Shown here: positions 1-10,852 of the stretch, in pieces
Numbering within the stretch: the stretch's first letter is position 1
How the letters are laid out: every line of letters begins with the position of its first letter
NCBI GenBank assembly: GCA_025560025.1
Contig: CP048485.1
Location: 1,674,001 to 1,738,000 of the forward strand
Length of the DNA: 64,000 bases
Direction of reading: 5' to 3'
Source of the DNA: Agrobacterium tumefaciens
Lineage (GTDB): Bacteria > Pseudomonadota > Alphaproteobacteria > Rhizobiales > Rhizobiaceae
Translations under genes and position numbers: made by a program
The notes under the pieces: model-generated
What the model saw: the letters and a program-made list of their open reading frames with translations, nothing else
Database searches by the model: none
What the model was told of the DNA's origin: nothing

Positions 1-526
1 CGGCGGCAAGCGTCTGCGCATGGATCAGCGCCGCACCCGAGGTCAGCGGGCTCGGCATGGTCACGAGACCCTTGGCTTCTGCCTTGGCCAGATCCTTCCA
101 GCTCGTCGGCTTCATCGCGGCGGCAGTGTTGTACATGATGCCTGTCGTGATGAGCTTGGTGGAATAATAGAAGCCGTCCGCATCGTAGAGCGAGGCGTCG
201 ATATTCTTCGCTTCCGCAGACTTGTGGGCGAGAAGCTGGCCAGCCTGCTTCATGCGCTCCAGTGTCACGGTATCGGCGATCAGAAGCACGTCGGCAACCG
301 GATTGCCGGCATTGATCTCAGCCATCAGCTTCGCCATGATCTTCGGCGTTCCGTCACGTACCCATTCAACCTCGAGACCGGGATTGGCGGCCTTGAAACC
401 ATCAACGGTCGCCTGCGCGTCCTCGTTGGGCTGGCTGGTGTAAAGCACCAGATCGGCGGCATTGGCGGCGGTGGCGATGAAGCCGAGCGATACGATGGCG
501 GTGAAAGCGGAGAGCAGCGTTTTCAT
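1..526 (-). CDS. ABC transporter substrate-binding protein (3' end cut by window)
   Basis: This is the N-terminal 175 residues of a periplasmic solute-binding protein; the C-terminal part lies outside the window. It starts with a clear Sec signal peptide (MKTLLSAFTAIVSLGFIATA, then a NAA-type cleavage site), and the mature protein begins ADLVLYTSQPNEDAQ, the usual opening of the COG1840 (iron(III)/phosphonate-type) binding proteins. The ligand cannot be read from this fragment. The permease and ATPase genes are presumably beyond the left edge, since the right-hand side holds only a repeat and an unrelated aminotransferase. The 326 bases upstream (527-852) carry no gene, only a palindromic repeat. 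Confidence 0.85.
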   Translation of the reverse strand, partial: MKTLLSAFTAIVSLGFIATAANAADLVLYTSQPNEDAQATVDGFKAANPGLEVEWVRDGTPKIMAKLMAEINAGNPVADVLLIADTVTLERMKQAGQLLAHKSAEAKNIDASLYDADGFYYSTKLITTGIMYNTAAAMKPTSWKDLAKAEAKGLVTMPSPLTSGAALIHAQTLAA

Positions 527-660
527 GGGTCCAGTCCCTGTTGTTTGGTGGGACCGCTAAAACATGATTGCATAACATGTATGTGACAGGCAGGATTTTT
601 GGGTGTGATCTGTTGGGGTCAGCGGGATTGAGGGAAACAACGCCCCTTGGCGCTTGCGGC

Positions 661-820
661 TCACCCCCCTCTGCGCTGCCGGGCATCTCCCCCTCAAGGG
701 GGGAGATCGGCAAGAGGCGCTGACACCACTTCGGTCTCAAACATCGAGATGGGCGAAACCTGCCCGCGAGTCGATCTCCCCCCTTGAGGGGGAGATGTCC
801 GGCAGGACAGAGGGGGGTGA
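661..820. repeat. Long palindromic mosaic repeat, family A copy 1
   Basis: Two inverted arms of about 48 bases (661-709 and 771-820) contain the signature CCCCTCAAGGGGGGAGATC and its complement and flank a non-palindromic core of about 60 bases. A second copy lies at 5942-6119 in the opposite orientation. The structure resembles the rhizobial intergenic mosaic elements (RIME-like), but I could not compare it with a reference. It fills most of the gap between the solute-binding protein gene and the aminotransferase gene. Confidence 0.85.
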
Positions 821-852
821 AGCCACAACCTCCGTCGTTGCCGCAAAGCCCC

Positions 853-2097
853 TCAAATCGCCGGCAGCGCCTCGCCCGTTTCCGCCTGCGCCGTCGCGAT
901 CAACCGGCCAAGCCGCTTCATGCCCTCCTCGATCATCGCCTCATTGGCGCAGGAGAAGCTGATGCGCAGCGTATTCGTACCGGAGCCATCCGCGAAGAAA
1001 GCCCGGCCGGGAACGAAGGCGACCTTTTCCGTGGCGATGGATTTCGCCAGCAACGCCGCGCCGTCCATACCTTCAGGCAACGTCACCCAGATGAACATGC
1101 CACCTTCCGGCTTCGTCCAGCGCGTACCCCTCGGCATGTATTTGTCGAGCGCGGCCAGCATCGCGTCGCGACGGGCGCTGTAAGCGGCCTTGATCTTGGC
1201 GACCTGCTTGTCGAAGCCGCGCGAGGCGACACGTTCGATGGCGATCTGGTTGATGGTGGAGGAATGCAGGTCGGCTGCCTGCTTCATCAGCACCAGCTTG
1301 CGGATGACAGGTGCGGAAGCGACGATGTAACCGACACGAAGGCCCGGTGCGAGCGTCTTCGAAAAGCTGCCGCAATAGATGGTGCGGGTGTTCTCGATGC
1401 CGCCCGAGCGGGCGATGTCGAGCGCCATGATCGGCGGAACAGCCTCGCCATCGTAACGCAGCGACTGATAGGCTGCATCTTCGATGACGGCGATATCCAG
1501 CTCATCGGCCAGCGCCAGAACCTTTTCGCGGCCGGCCAGATCAACGGTTTCGCCGGTCGGATTGGAGAAATCGGCCGAAAGATAAGCGAACTTCACCGCA
1601 CCGCCGAGCTTGGCGGCATTCTCACGGTAGGTCTCGGGCGTGCGGTTGCCGCCGGGATTAAGCTGGTCGTAATTCGGCTCATAGGCGTTGAAAGCGGAAA
1701 GCGCGCCGAGATAGGTCGGCCATGTCACCAGCGCCGTATCCTTCGGCGACAGGAACAGCTTGCCGAGATAATCGAGACCCTGCTGCGAACCGGAAACGAT
1801 GAAGACATTGTCGGCGGTGCAGTCGATGCCGATCTCGGCCATTTCGCCGGCCAGCCATTCGCGCAGCGGCTTGTAACCTTCGCTCACCGAATATTGCAGC
1901 GCCGAGTTGACCTGCGAACCCGAAAAAATTTCCGCATAAGCCTGCTGGAACTCCTCTGCGGGGAAGAGAGCCGGGTCCGGAATACCGCCGGCAAAGGAGA
2001 TGATATCGGGCTGCTCGAGCAGCTTCAGCAACTCACGGATTTCGGACGCTTTCATGCGCGAAGAGCGCGTGGCGAAAATTTGTTCCCAATTGAGCAT
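853..2097 (-). CDS. PLP-dependent aminotransferase, 2-aminoadipate/LysN-like
   Basis: A 414-residue fold-type I aminotransferase of the MocR/2-aminoadipate transaminase group. Visible marks are the N-terminal SFAGGIPDPALFP segment, SGSQQGLDYL around residue 100 (phosphate-cup region), SNPTGETV, and the Schiff-base lysine in GSFSKTLAPGLRVGY near residue 246. There is no GntR DNA-binding domain, so it is an enzyme and not a MocR regulator. An AGAGGAAA ribosome site precedes the ATG. The amino-acid substrate is not readable; 2-aminoadipate, aromatic or branched-chain amino acids are all possible. It is divergent from the FucU-like gene across about 270 bases that hold the promoters of both. Confidence 0.9.
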   Translation of the reverse strand: MLNWEQIFATRSSRMKASEIRELLKLLEQPDIISFAGGIPDPALFPAEEFQQAYAEIFSGSQVNSALQYSVSEGYKPLREWLAGEMAEIGIDCTADNVFIVSGSQQGLDYLGKLFLSPKDTALVTWPTYLGALSAFNAYEPNYDQLNPGGNRTPETYRENAAKLGGAVKFAYLSADFSNPTGETVDLAGREKVLALADELDIAVIEDAAYQSLRYDGEAVPPIMALDIARSGGIENTRTIYCGSFSKTLAPGLRVGYIVASAPVIRKLVLMKQAADLHSSTINQIAIERVASRGFDKQVAKIKAAYSARRDAMLAALDKYMPRGTRWTKPEGGMFIWVTLPEGMDGAALLAKSIATEKVAFVPGRAFFADGSGTNTLRISFSCANEAMIEEGMKRLGRLIATAQAETGEALPAI

Positions 2098-2369
2098 GGG
2101 TACGTTTCCTCTTGTGTCGTTTTTATGCGTGCATCTTTACAGAAATGTCGATACGTCAGCAATACTGACTTATCAGTTTTTCGAATATTTCTGCCTCCCT
2201 GCACATTGCCCGCAACCGACCTGCCTTAAGGCCGGATTTTGCGGACAAAGCCAAATACACCCTTGCGCAAAGCTTCACAATCACACCTTTGCGATTGACG
2301 CAGCATGGTTTTCCGGCTGGATTGCGCGCGCGCCGCAACACGGCGAAAGCATCACGGGAGTTTGACGAC

Positions 2370-2822
2370 ATGCTGAAAAATATCGACCCGGCGCTGAATG
2401 CCGATGTCCTGCACGCGCTGCGCGCCATGGGTCATGGCGATACGCTGGTAATCTCCGACACCAACTTCCCTTCCGATTCCGTTGCCCGCCACACGACCGT
2501 CGGCAAGGTGCTGCATATCGACAACGTCTCCGCAGCCCGCGCCATGAAGGCGATCCTCTCGGTCCTGCCGCTCGATACACCGCTGCAGCCTTCCGTCGGC
2601 CGCATGGAAGTGATGGGCGCGCCGGATCAGCTGGAGCCGGTACAGGTGGAAGTGCAGAAGGAAATCGACGCGGCGGAAGGAAAATCCGCACCCATGTATG
2701 GCATCGAGCGCTTCGCCTTCTACGAACAGGCAAAAAAAGCCTATTGCGTCATCACCACGGGCGAAACCCGGTTTTATGGCTGCTTCCTTCTGACGAAGGG
2801 TGTCATTCCGCCGGCGAAGTAA
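2370..2822 (+). CDS. RbsD/FucU family sugar mutarotase
   Basis: A 150-residue protein of the RbsD/FucU family, which interconverts anomers of fucose or ribose in the cytoplasm. The start MLKNIDPALNADVLHALRAMGHGDTLV with its conserved GHGD and the C-terminal YGCFLLTKGV segment are typical, and the length fits FucU (about 140-150). The ATG at 2370 is chosen because the open frame upstream (from 2289) has no family similarity. It stands alone, without sugar transport or fucose catabolism genes, so its physiological sugar is unknown. Confidence 0.88.
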   Translation: MLKNIDPALNADVLHALRAMGHGDTLVISDTNFPSDSVARHTTVGKVLHIDNVSAARAMKAILSVLPLDTPLQPSVGRMEVMGAPDQLEPVQVEVQKEIDAAEGKSAPMYGIERFAFYEQAKKAYCVITTGETRFYGCFLLTKGVIPPAK

Positions 2823-2930
2823 GGCCAAAAACGGGAAAATTGCGCCGGCCGCCCACCTTCATGACAATTTCAAGTTGTTATGGCAAAAACTTCCACTAGG
2901 CTTGAAAAACCAACCGGAGGTGTGCGGATC

Positions 2931-3962
2931 ATGACCCAATATGTCGTGGCGTTCTGGAATGTCGAAAACCTGTTTGCGCCGGAGGGTTATCCGGCGCGTG
3001 AGCCGTGGATTGCCGAACGGCTGAAGAACGATCTGAAAGGCTGGACCGAGGATTTGTTCAAAACCAAGGTCAAGCAACTCGGCCTGATCATAAGCCAGAT
3101 CGGCGGCGCGGGACCGGATCTGCTCGGTGTGTGCGAAGTCGAGAACCGTTTCGTTCTGGAGACGCTGGCGGAACATCTGAACGACCTCATGCCCGCACGT
3201 TCTTATCGTGTCGTGCATGCCGATTCCAGCAAGGACCAGCGCGGCATCGATACCGCCTTCATCTATGACAGCAAAAAGCTGCTGATCAACGAGAACGAGA
3301 TTTTCAGCCATTTCGTGATGCGCCGCACCGGCACGCGCGACATTACCCAATGCACCTTCATCACAAAGGGCGGCCGCCAGCTTATCGCGCTCTCCAATCA
3401 CTGGCCGTCGCGCTCTGGCGGCGCGGTGGAAAGCGCCGGTTTTCGCATGACGGCCGGCGAAACGCTGGGCTACTGGCACCAGCGTATCCGGGAAGAGAAA
3501 GGCAACGACATTGCCGTCGTCGCCTTCGGCGACTTCAACGACGATCCTTCCGATGCATCGCTACGCTACCACGCCAATTCCACCCGCGAGCGCGACGATG
3601 TCGAGAACTCGCAATCGGCCATGTTCTACAATCTCACATGGAATTATCTGCGCCAGCCGGTAGTCGATTCCGTCGGCACGGCAAGAACGATCTACGGCAC
3701 GCTCTATTTCAACGGAGACGCCAATATCTTCGATCAGATCCTCGTTTCCCGATCGCTTCTGACCGGTAGCAGCGGCTTCAAGGCGCGTGAGGAGACGGCA
3801 AAAATCGAAGCCATTGCCGCCATGGTCAGCCACAGCAAGAATGAGGGGCCGATCCGCTTCGGCCTGTCGAAAGGCGATGCGGTCAAAAACGTCAATCTCG
3901 GTGGGTTCTCCGATCACTTCCCCGTTTCGGTGGTTGTCGAGGAAGACGACACCATCGTTTGA
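2931..3962 (+). CDS. Endonuclease/exonuclease/phosphatase (EEP) family protein
   Basis: A 343-residue EEP-fold metal-dependent phosphodiesterase. Motifs in order are FWNVENLF (N-terminal Asn), GVCEVENR (metal-binding Glu), GIDTAFIYD, NHWPSRSGG, AFGDFNDDPSD (catalytic Asp/Asn) and FSDHFPV (Asp-His) near the C-terminus. No signal peptide is present with this start. The ATG at 2931 follows CCGGAGGTGTG; an in-frame ATG at 2880 is also possible but lacks a ribosome site. Family members cleave nucleic acids, phosphoinositides or phosphoesters, and the substrate cannot be chosen here. It converges on ilvC with a terminator hairpin between them. Confidence 0.88.
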   Translation: MTQYVVAFWNVENLFAPEGYPAREPWIAERLKNDLKGWTEDLFKTKVKQLGLIISQIGGAGPDLLGVCEVENRFVLETLAEHLNDLMPARSYRVVHADSSKDQRGIDTAFIYDSKKLLINENEIFSHFVMRRTGTRDITQCTFITKGGRQLIALSNHWPSRSGGAVESAGFRMTAGETLGYWHQRIREEKGNDIAVVAFGDFNDDPSDASLRYHANSTRERDDVENSQSAMFYNLTWNYLRQPVVDSVGTARTIYGTLYFNGDANIFDQILVSRSLLTGSSGFKAREETAKIEAIAAMVSHSKNEGPIRFGLSKGDAVKNVNLGGFSDHFPVSVVVEEDDTIV

Positions 3963-3975
3963 CAGCACATCGAAA

Positions 3976-4004
3976 ACAAAAAGGCCGGAGCTTTCGCTCC
4001 GGCC
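3976..4004 (-). terminator. Rho-independent terminator of ilvC
   Basis: A 9-bp perfect stem GGCCGGAGC/GCTCCGGCC with a four-base loop is followed, reading on the minus strand, by TTTTTGTTTT. It lies 29 bases past the ilvC stop and probably also limits read-through from the convergent EEP gene. Confidence 0.88.
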
Positions 4005-4032
4005 TCCATATTTTCCCAACAAGCAATGAAGC

Positions 4033-5755
<1,723 letters not shown>

Positions 5756-5783
5756 GTCTTTCCACTCCAGGGGCTTGATTAAT

Positions 5784-5797
5784 GTACCGTACGGTAC
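5784..5797. promoter_or_regulatory. Palindromic operator candidate for the TetR gene
   Basis: The perfect 14-base palindrome GTACCGTACGGTAC begins 29 bases before the TTG start of the TetR gene, where a repressor would block transcription. Perfect short dyads of this kind are usual for TetR proteins. The remainder of the 399-base gap (5756-6154) is a family A repeat and featureless flanks. Confidence 0.65.
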
Positions 5798-5941
5798 GGT
5801 TCGAGCGCCATTTAAGCGGAGGCAGCGTTGGGGTCAAGCGGATTCTTCGGGGGAGGACGAGAATTGACGTGTTGCCCCGGAGCGGGACTGCAAGCTTGAG
5901 GTGAACCTCCAGGGAATTTTGCGTGGGTAGCGGACCGAGGT

Positions 5942-6119
5942 GGGTGGGGCTTACCCCCCTCTGCCCTGCCGGGCATCTCCCCCTCAAGGGGGGAGATCGA
6001 CTCGTTGTTGGGTCTCGCCCATCTCAACGTTTGCGAATGGAGCGGTGGTAGGGCCTCCTGCCGATCTCCCCCCTTGAGGGGGAGATGCCCGGCAGGGCAG
6101 AGGGGGGTAAGCCCCACCC
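5942..6119. repeat. Long palindromic mosaic repeat, family A copy 2
   Basis: Near-perfect inverted arms of about 57 bases run from GGGTGGGGCTTACCCCCCTC to its complement and enclose a unique core. The core aligns with the reverse complement of the core of copy 1 at 661-820 (shared stretches include GAGATGGGCGA and CGAGTC), so the two copies are in opposite orientation. It lies between the TetR and AraC genes. Confidence 0.87.
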
Positions 6120-6154
6120 GCCACGATCCACTAACCGACGCACAACCTTCCCAA

Positions 6155-7063
6155 CTACCCAGCCGCGCTGATCTCCCGCGATGCATCGATATCCCGCGAC
6201 GGCGACAGTCCGTAAAAGCGGCTATATTCACGACTGAACTGCGACGGGCTCTGGTAACCGACGCGATGACCGGCGGTGCCCGCATCCAGCCGCTCCAGCA
6301 GCATCAGCCGGCGCGCCTCATGCAGCCGCAGCTGCTTCTGGTACTGAACCGGTGTCATGGCCGTGATCGTCTTGAAGTGATGATGGAAGGACGAGACGCT
6401 CATGCCAATATGATCGGCCAGATCCTCGATACGCAGCTGGCGTGCGAAATTCTCGCGCAGCCAGGCAATGGCGCGGGCGATGCGGTTGCCATGGCTGCCG
6501 GCCGCGATGATGTTCATAAGCTGCCCACCCGCCGGTCCGGTCAGAATGCGATAGAGGATTTCCTGCTCGATCAGCGGTGCCATGGCCGCGATGTCCGCCG
6601 GACGGTCGAGCAGACGCAACAGGCGAATGGCCGCATCGAGAAGTTCCGGCGTGGCCGTATTGACGACGATGCCGCGCTGCGCATTCGCGGGCTCGGCGGG
6701 CGGATCGATGGGCACGCGCCGCATGAGATCGAGCAGTTTTTCGCTGTCGATGGCAAGCGCAATGCAGAAATGTGGCACCTCCCTGCTCGCCTCCACCACC
6801 CGCCACGCAACCGGCAGATCAAGCGAGGTCAGGAGATAATCGCCCGCGCCGTAATTGATGGTGTCGGTTCCCAGCTGAACGCTTTTCGAGCCCTGGATCA
6901 CCATGGCGAGACGGGGGCGATAGCTGCCGTGGCATGGGGCGCTTGGCGTCGTGCGCCGGCTGATGCCGAGGGAGTCGATTGCCGTCTGCACCTCGCCGTC
7001 CTCGGCGGTATGCCGCGCGGCGATGGAGGCGATCTCCTGATAGACATTGAACGGCAAGGACAT
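6155..7063 (-). CDS. AraC family regulator (AraC_N type)
   Basis: A 302-residue regulator with an N-terminal AraC_N-type cupin domain ([19 protein letters not shown], about residues 47-65) and two C-terminal HTHs of the AraC class (about residues 200-290; [20 protein letters not shown] and [16 protein letters not shown]). It is divergent from the zinc alcohol dehydrogenase gene across 190 bases. This arrangement parallels the YqhC/YqhD pair, in which an AraC_N regulator senses aldehydes and induces a reductase; I infer a similar role here. No specific operator could be picked out. Confidence 0.9.
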   Translation of the reverse strand: MSLPFNVYQEIASIAARHTAEDGEVQTAIDSLGISRRTTPSAPCHGSYRPRLAMVIQGSKSVQLGTDTINYGAGDYLLTSLDLPVAWRVVEASREVPHFCIALAIDSEKLLDLMRRVPIDPPAEPANAQRGIVVNTATPELLDAAIRLLRLLDRPADIAAMAPLIEQEILYRILTGPAGGQLMNIIAAGSHGNRIARAIAWLRENFARQLRIEDLADHIGMSVSSFHHHFKTITAMTPVQYQKQLRLHEARRLMLLERLDAGTAGHRVGYQSPSQFSREYSRFYGLSPSRDIDASREISAAG

Positions 7064-7253
7064 GGGGGGAAATCCCTTAACTGAAAGCAGAGATGCGGCT
7101 GATGCCTTTTATCTAGAAAGCCGCGCGGCCTGCGCAAAGAGTGCCCCACCATATTTTTGCAGGATCGTGCAAAAAGCTCGGAGGATCGCTCTAACGCCGC
7201 GTCCCGCTTCCATCGCATATTCCGTCGTCCCCAACTCCCGAAAGGATATTCAG

Positions 7254-8300
7254 ATGGCTATTGCTAGAGGTTACGCTGCGACCGATGCGTCCAAGCCGCT
7301 TACCCCATTCACCTTCGAACGCCGCGAGCCGAATGATGACGACGTCGTCATCGACATCAAATATGCCGGCATCTGCCACTCGGACATCCACACTGTCCGC
7401 AACGAATGGAAGAACGCCGTCTACCCGATCGTTCCCGGCCATGAAATCGCCGGTGTCGTGAAAGCTGTCGGCTCCAAAGTCACGAAGTTCAAGGTCGGCG
7501 ACCATGTCGGCGTCGGCTGCTTCGTCGATTCCTGCATCGGCTGCGCCACCCGCGATCTCGACAACGAGCACTACATGCCCGGCCTCGTCCAGACCTATAA
7601 TGACGTCGACCCCTTCACGAAAACCGCGACCCATGGCGGTTACTCCGACTCGATCGTCGTCAAGGAAGGTTATGTCCTGTCGATCCCGGACAACCTGCCG
7701 CTCGACGCTTCCGCACCGCTGCTGTGCGCCGGCATCACGCTCTATTCGCCGCTGCGCCGCTGGAATGCCGGCCCCGGCCAGAAGGTCGCGATTGTCGGCA
7801 TGGGCGGCCTTGGCCATATGGGCGTCAAGCTCGGCGCGGCCATGGGCGCGGATATCACCGTCCTTTCCCAGACCCTGTCGAAGAAGGAAGACGGCCTGAA
7901 ACTCGGCGCGAAGGACTATTACGCCACCAGCGACGCCTCGACCTTCGAGAAGCTGGCCGGCACCTTCGACCTGATCATCTGCACGGCCGGCGTCGCCATC
8001 GACTGGAACGCCTATCTCGGCCTCCTGAAGCCCAAGGGCAGCATGGTCGTCGTCGGTGCGCCGGAACATGCTATCCCGGTGCACGCCTTCTCGCTCATCA
8101 TCGGCGCGAAGAACCTGTCCGGCTCGATGATCGGTTCGATCAAGGAAACCCAGGACATGCTGGATTTCTGCGGCGAGCACAACATCGTCTCGGAGATCGA
8201 GACGATCAACATCCAGGACGTCAACGAAGCCTATGAGCGCGTATTGAAGAGCGATGTGCGGTATCGCTTCGTCATCGATATGGCGTCGCTCGACGCTTGA
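7254..8300 (+). CDS. Zinc-type NAD(P)-dependent alcohol dehydrogenase
   Basis: A 348-residue medium-chain dehydrogenase close to the cinnamyl alcohol dehydrogenase/YahK group, interconverting aldehydes and alcohols. Catalytic zinc ligands are present: Cys in AGICHSDIH, His in VPGHEIAG and Cys in [10 protein letters not shown]. The coenzyme motif [10 protein letters not shown] lies near residue 182. The structural zinc loop is incomplete: after DSCIGC the third and fourth cysteines are replaced ([11 protein letters not shown]). The ATG at 7254 follows AAAGGA. The divergent AraC_N gene is the likely regulator, pointing to an aldehyde-detoxifying role. Confidence 0.93.
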   Translation: MAIARGYAATDASKPLTPFTFERREPNDDDVVIDIKYAGICHSDIHTVRNEWKNAVYPIVPGHEIAGVVKAVGSKVTKFKVGDHVGVGCFVDSCIGCATRDLDNEHYMPGLVQTYNDVDPFTKTATHGGYSDSIVVKEGYVLSIPDNLPLDASAPLLCAGITLYSPLRRWNAGPGQKVAIVGMGGLGHMGVKLGAAMGADITVLSQTLSKKEDGLKLGAKDYYATSDASTFEKLAGTFDLIICTAGVAIDWNAYLGLLKPKGSMVVVGAPEHAIPVHAFSLIIGAKNLSGSMIGSIKETQDMLDFCGEHNIVSEIETINIQDVNEAYERVLKSDVRYRFVIDMASLDA

Positions 8301-8335
8301 GTGTTGGATTGGGCACACACGCCACATCCACACGC

Positions 8336-8449
8336 CGTCGCCCCGGACTAGATTCGGGGTCCAGCCAGCCCAAGTCCTTGGGCTGAAAAAACTCTTCTCG
8401 CCGCGCAGACACGCGTCGGCTGGATGCCGGATCAAGTCCGGCATGACGG
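8336..8449. repeat. Palindromic mosaic repeat, family B copy 1
   Basis: Outer arms CGTCGCCCCGGACTAGATTC and GATCAAGTCCGGCATGACGG are imperfect inverted repeats, with GGTCCAGCC/GGCTGGAT inside them. The interior carries a small hairpin GCCCAAGTCCTTGGGC and a segment matching copy 2 (62747-62860). Copy 3 is at 36205-36338. It lies between the convergent alcohol dehydrogenase and ndh genes. Confidence 0.83.
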
Positions 8450-8479
8450 AGGAGTAGTTTGGTGCAGCTATCATAACAC

Positions 8480-8508
8480 AAGGGCGGGAAGCCATGCTTC
8501 CCGCCCTT
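8480..8508. terminator. Hairpin between convergent adh and ndh genes
   Basis: A strong stem AAGGGCGGGAAG(C)/(G)CTTCCCGCCCTT with a tiny loop lies 21 bases past the ndh stop. The T-tract is poor on both strands, so it may act as a weak bidirectional terminator or a 3'-end stabiliser. Confidence 0.6.
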
Positions 8509-8528
8509 GTCATTTGCCCGCCCGACCC

Positions 8529-9794
8529 TCAGGCCTCGTCCTTCAACGTCTCTTTCTGGGTGATCAGCCGCGCGCTGTGCTGGCCGCTCAGGTAAATCCA
8601 CAGCCAGCTCCACGCCACCGCCAGCCGCGACCGCGTCCCGATCAAAAAGTAGATATGGGCAAGCCCCCATATCCACCATGCCAGCACGCCCTTGAGCTTG
8701 AACCTGCCGAAATCGATCACCGCCGCACGTTTGCCGATGGTCGCCAGATTGCCCTGATGGCTGTAGCGGAAGGGCGGTGGTGACGGCTGGCCGGCCAGCC
8801 GCGCCTTGATGACCTTCGCGACATAGGCGCCCTGCTGCTTTGCCGCAGGGGCTATACCCGGCACCGGCTTGCCGTTCTCCTGATTGACGGCGGCCGTATC
8901 ACCGATGACGAAGATATTCGGATCGTCTTCCAGACTGAGATGAGGTCCGACGATGGCCCGCCCTGCCCGGTCGGCGGCGGCGTTGAGCCATTTCGCGGCT
9001 GGCGACGCCTGCACGCCGGCGGCCCAGACAACGGTGCGGCATGGATAATAGGTCTCGCCGACCGTCACGCCCTCATCGCTGCACGCCGTCACCGGCGTAC
9101 CGAGCAGAACCTCGACACCGAGTTTTTCGAGCGCTTCCTTCGCATAGGCCGAAAGATCCTCCGTGAAGACCGGTAGAACGCGAGGGCCGGCCTCGACGAG
9201 CAGTACCCGGGTCTTTCTGGTATCCACATTACGGAATTCCGCCGGCAGCGCCTTGTGGGCCAGTTCGGCGATCATGCCCGCCATTTCCACACCCGTCGGG
9301 CCTGCGCCGATGATAACGAAGGTCAACAGCGCCTGCCGTTCTTCTTCACTGGTGGCGAGTTCGGCCCGCTCGAAAGCCAGAAGCAGGCGGCGACGGATTG
9401 TCGTCGCATCTTCGAGTGTCTTGAGACCGGGGGCAGAACGCTCCCACTCGTCGCGGCCGAAATAGGCGTGGCGGGCGCCGGTGGCCAGCACCAGCGTATC
9501 GAAGCCGATGACCTGACCCGAACTAAGATGCACGGTCCGCGCCGTCCGGTCTATGCCGTTCACCTCCGCAAGCAGGGTCGTGACCTCCTTGCGGTCGCGA
9601 TAGAGATGGCGGATCGGCCAGGCGATTTCGGATGTCGCGAGAGCCGTCGTCGCAACCTGATAAAGCAATGGCTGGAACAGGTGGTGATTGCGACGATCTA
9701 TCAATGTGATGCGGACAGGGGCCCCCTCCAGCCCGTGTACCAGTTGCAAACCGCCGAAGCCTCCACCCACGACGACAACATGATGTTCTTGCAT
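8529..9794 (-). CDS. ndh: Type II NADH dehydrogenase
   Basis: A 421-residue single-subunit, non-proton-pumping NADH:quinone oxidoreductase. The FAD motif VVVGGGFGGLQ is at residues 6-16, and the NADH motif VIIGAGPTGVEMAGM at about 165-179. FVIGDTAAV and the C-terminal membrane-associating hydrophobic segment (LAWWIWGLAHIYFLI) are typical of the family. It passes electrons from NADH to quinone at the inner face of the cytoplasmic membrane. It is a single-gene unit. Confidence 0.95.
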   Translation of the reverse strand: MQEHHVVVVGGGFGGLQLVHGLEGAPVRITLIDRRNHHLFQPLLYQVATTALATSEIAWPIRHLYRDRKEVTTLLAEVNGIDRTARTVHLSSGQVIGFDTLVLATGARHAYFGRDEWERSAPGLKTLEDATTIRRRLLLAFERAELATSEEERQALLTFVIIGAGPTGVEMAGMIAELAHKALPAEFRNVDTRKTRVLLVEAGPRVLPVFTEDLSAYAKEALEKLGVEVLLGTPVTACSDEGVTVGETYYPCRTVVWAAGVQASPAAKWLNAAADRAGRAIVGPHLSLEDDPNIFVIGDTAAVNQENGKPVPGIAPAAKQQGAYVAKVIKARLAGQPSPPPFRYSHQGNLATIGKRAAVIDFGRFKLKGVLAWWIWGLAHIYFLIGTRSRLAVAWSWLWIYLSGQHSARLITQKETLKDEA

Positions 9795-9865
9795 ATGTCT
9801 CTGCCTTCATAAGCTCGCGCACGGAGCATGCGCCGGCAAACTATAGGCAAAAAAATTGACTTTGG

Positions 9866-10621
9866 TTATGAAATAGCCTGACCGCAGGCCTGACAAAAAC
9901 GCCGGACTGTTTCAGCCATGCCATATTCAAGCGCATCCGCCGTCAGCCCGTGACCGATGGAAACCTCAGCCAGATAAGGGATACGTTTCATCAGACTGGG
10001 CAGGTTTGCGACGGTGAGGTCATGGCCGGCATTGACGGCAAGCCCGAGCGCTCTGGCATGATCCGCCGTCTGTCCGAGCTTTTCGAGAAGCGCCTCACCC
10101 TTTTGCGGATCGTCAAAACAGCCGCCATAGGGGCCGGTGTAAAGTTCGATACGCGCCGCGCCCGTTTCCGCCGCCAGTTCCACCGGCTCGCGCTCCCCAT
10201 CGCCATCAGCAAAAAGCGAGACGCGCATGCCGCCAGCCTTCAGGCGTCCCACAACGTCTCTCAGAAAAACGCCGTGCTTGCGGAAATCCCAGCCGTGGTC
10301 GGAGGTCGCCTGCGACGGATCGTCGGGCACCAGCGTCACCTGTTCCGGCTGCGTCTTTTCGCAAAGAACGAGAAAGTCCTCGGTCGGATACCCCTCAATG
10401 TTGAATTCCGCGCCGGGGAAGCTGTCATCGATCAGCGCGCGCAGGACGGGCAGGTCCGAAAAGCGGATATGGCGCTGGTCGGGACGAGGGTGTACAGTGA
10501 GCCCGCTTGCACCCGCAGCGAGTGCCAAATGCCCGAAATGCGCGACATCCGGCCATGGAAGATCGCGACGGTTGCGCAGCATGGCAATTGCGTTCAGATT
10601 GACGGAAAGTTTCGCGGGCAT
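9866..10621 (-). CDS. pdxJ: Pyridoxine 5'-phosphate synthase
   Basis: PdxJ condenses 1-deoxyxylulose 5-phosphate with 3-amino-2-oxopropyl phosphate to give pyridoxine phosphate, the last ring-forming step of vitamin B6 synthesis. The 251-residue TIM-barrel protein shows [47 protein letters not shown] and VNAGHDL, which hold the conserved His/Glu catalytic residues. The start MPAKLSV is preferred over a longer in-frame extension because it fits the family and is preceded by CGGAG. It is divergent from the MerR-type gene. Confidence 0.96.
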   Translation of the reverse strand: MPAKLSVNLNAIAMLRNRRDLPWPDVAHFGHLALAAGASGLTVHPRPDQRHIRFSDLPVLRALIDDSFPGAEFNIEGYPTEDFLVLCEKTQPEQVTLVPDDPSQATSDHGWDFRKHGVFLRDVVGRLKAGGMRVSLFADGDGEREPVELAAETGAARIELYTGPYGGCFDDPQKGEALLEKLGQTADHARALGLAVNAGHDLTVANLPSLMKRIPYLAEVSIGHGLTADALEYGMAETVRRFCQACGQAIS

Positions 10622-10729
10622 GACATCGGGCTCCGGTTCGGAATTGACATCCTGTTTCACGCAGGTTGACGCCAACCGCAAGGAGGCCGATAAAATTTTT
10701 TGGAATACGGGAACGAAAACACACAATAC

Positions 10730-10752
10730 ACGTTACGGTTCTTATGTAGCGT
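10730..10752. promoter_or_regulatory. Inverted repeat between pdxJ and MerR-type gene
   Basis: ACGTTAC and GTAGCGT form an almost perfect inverted repeat (6 of 7 bases) with a 9-base spacer in the 231-base divergent intergenic region. It could be a binding site for the neighbouring MerR-type regulator. There is no other support. Confidence 0.3.
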
Positions 10753-10852
10753 TTGGCATGATGTCTTGATCAGAGGGGTCGTCGCAGGGGAACACGCGAT
10801 CGGCGCCAGTTAAAAAACGGGCACACTGTCAAAGAGCGCAAAGGGGGAGACG

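Noticed and set aside
784..2229. A 481-codon plus-strand frame opposite the aminotransferase gene
   Set aside because: Antisense to a well-supported aminotransferase and partly made of repeat A sequence; no domain visible.
5812..6285. A minus-strand frame spanning repeat A copy 2
   Set aside because: The translation is mostly repeat-derived (SPLEGEM-type peptide) and overlaps the AraC gene.
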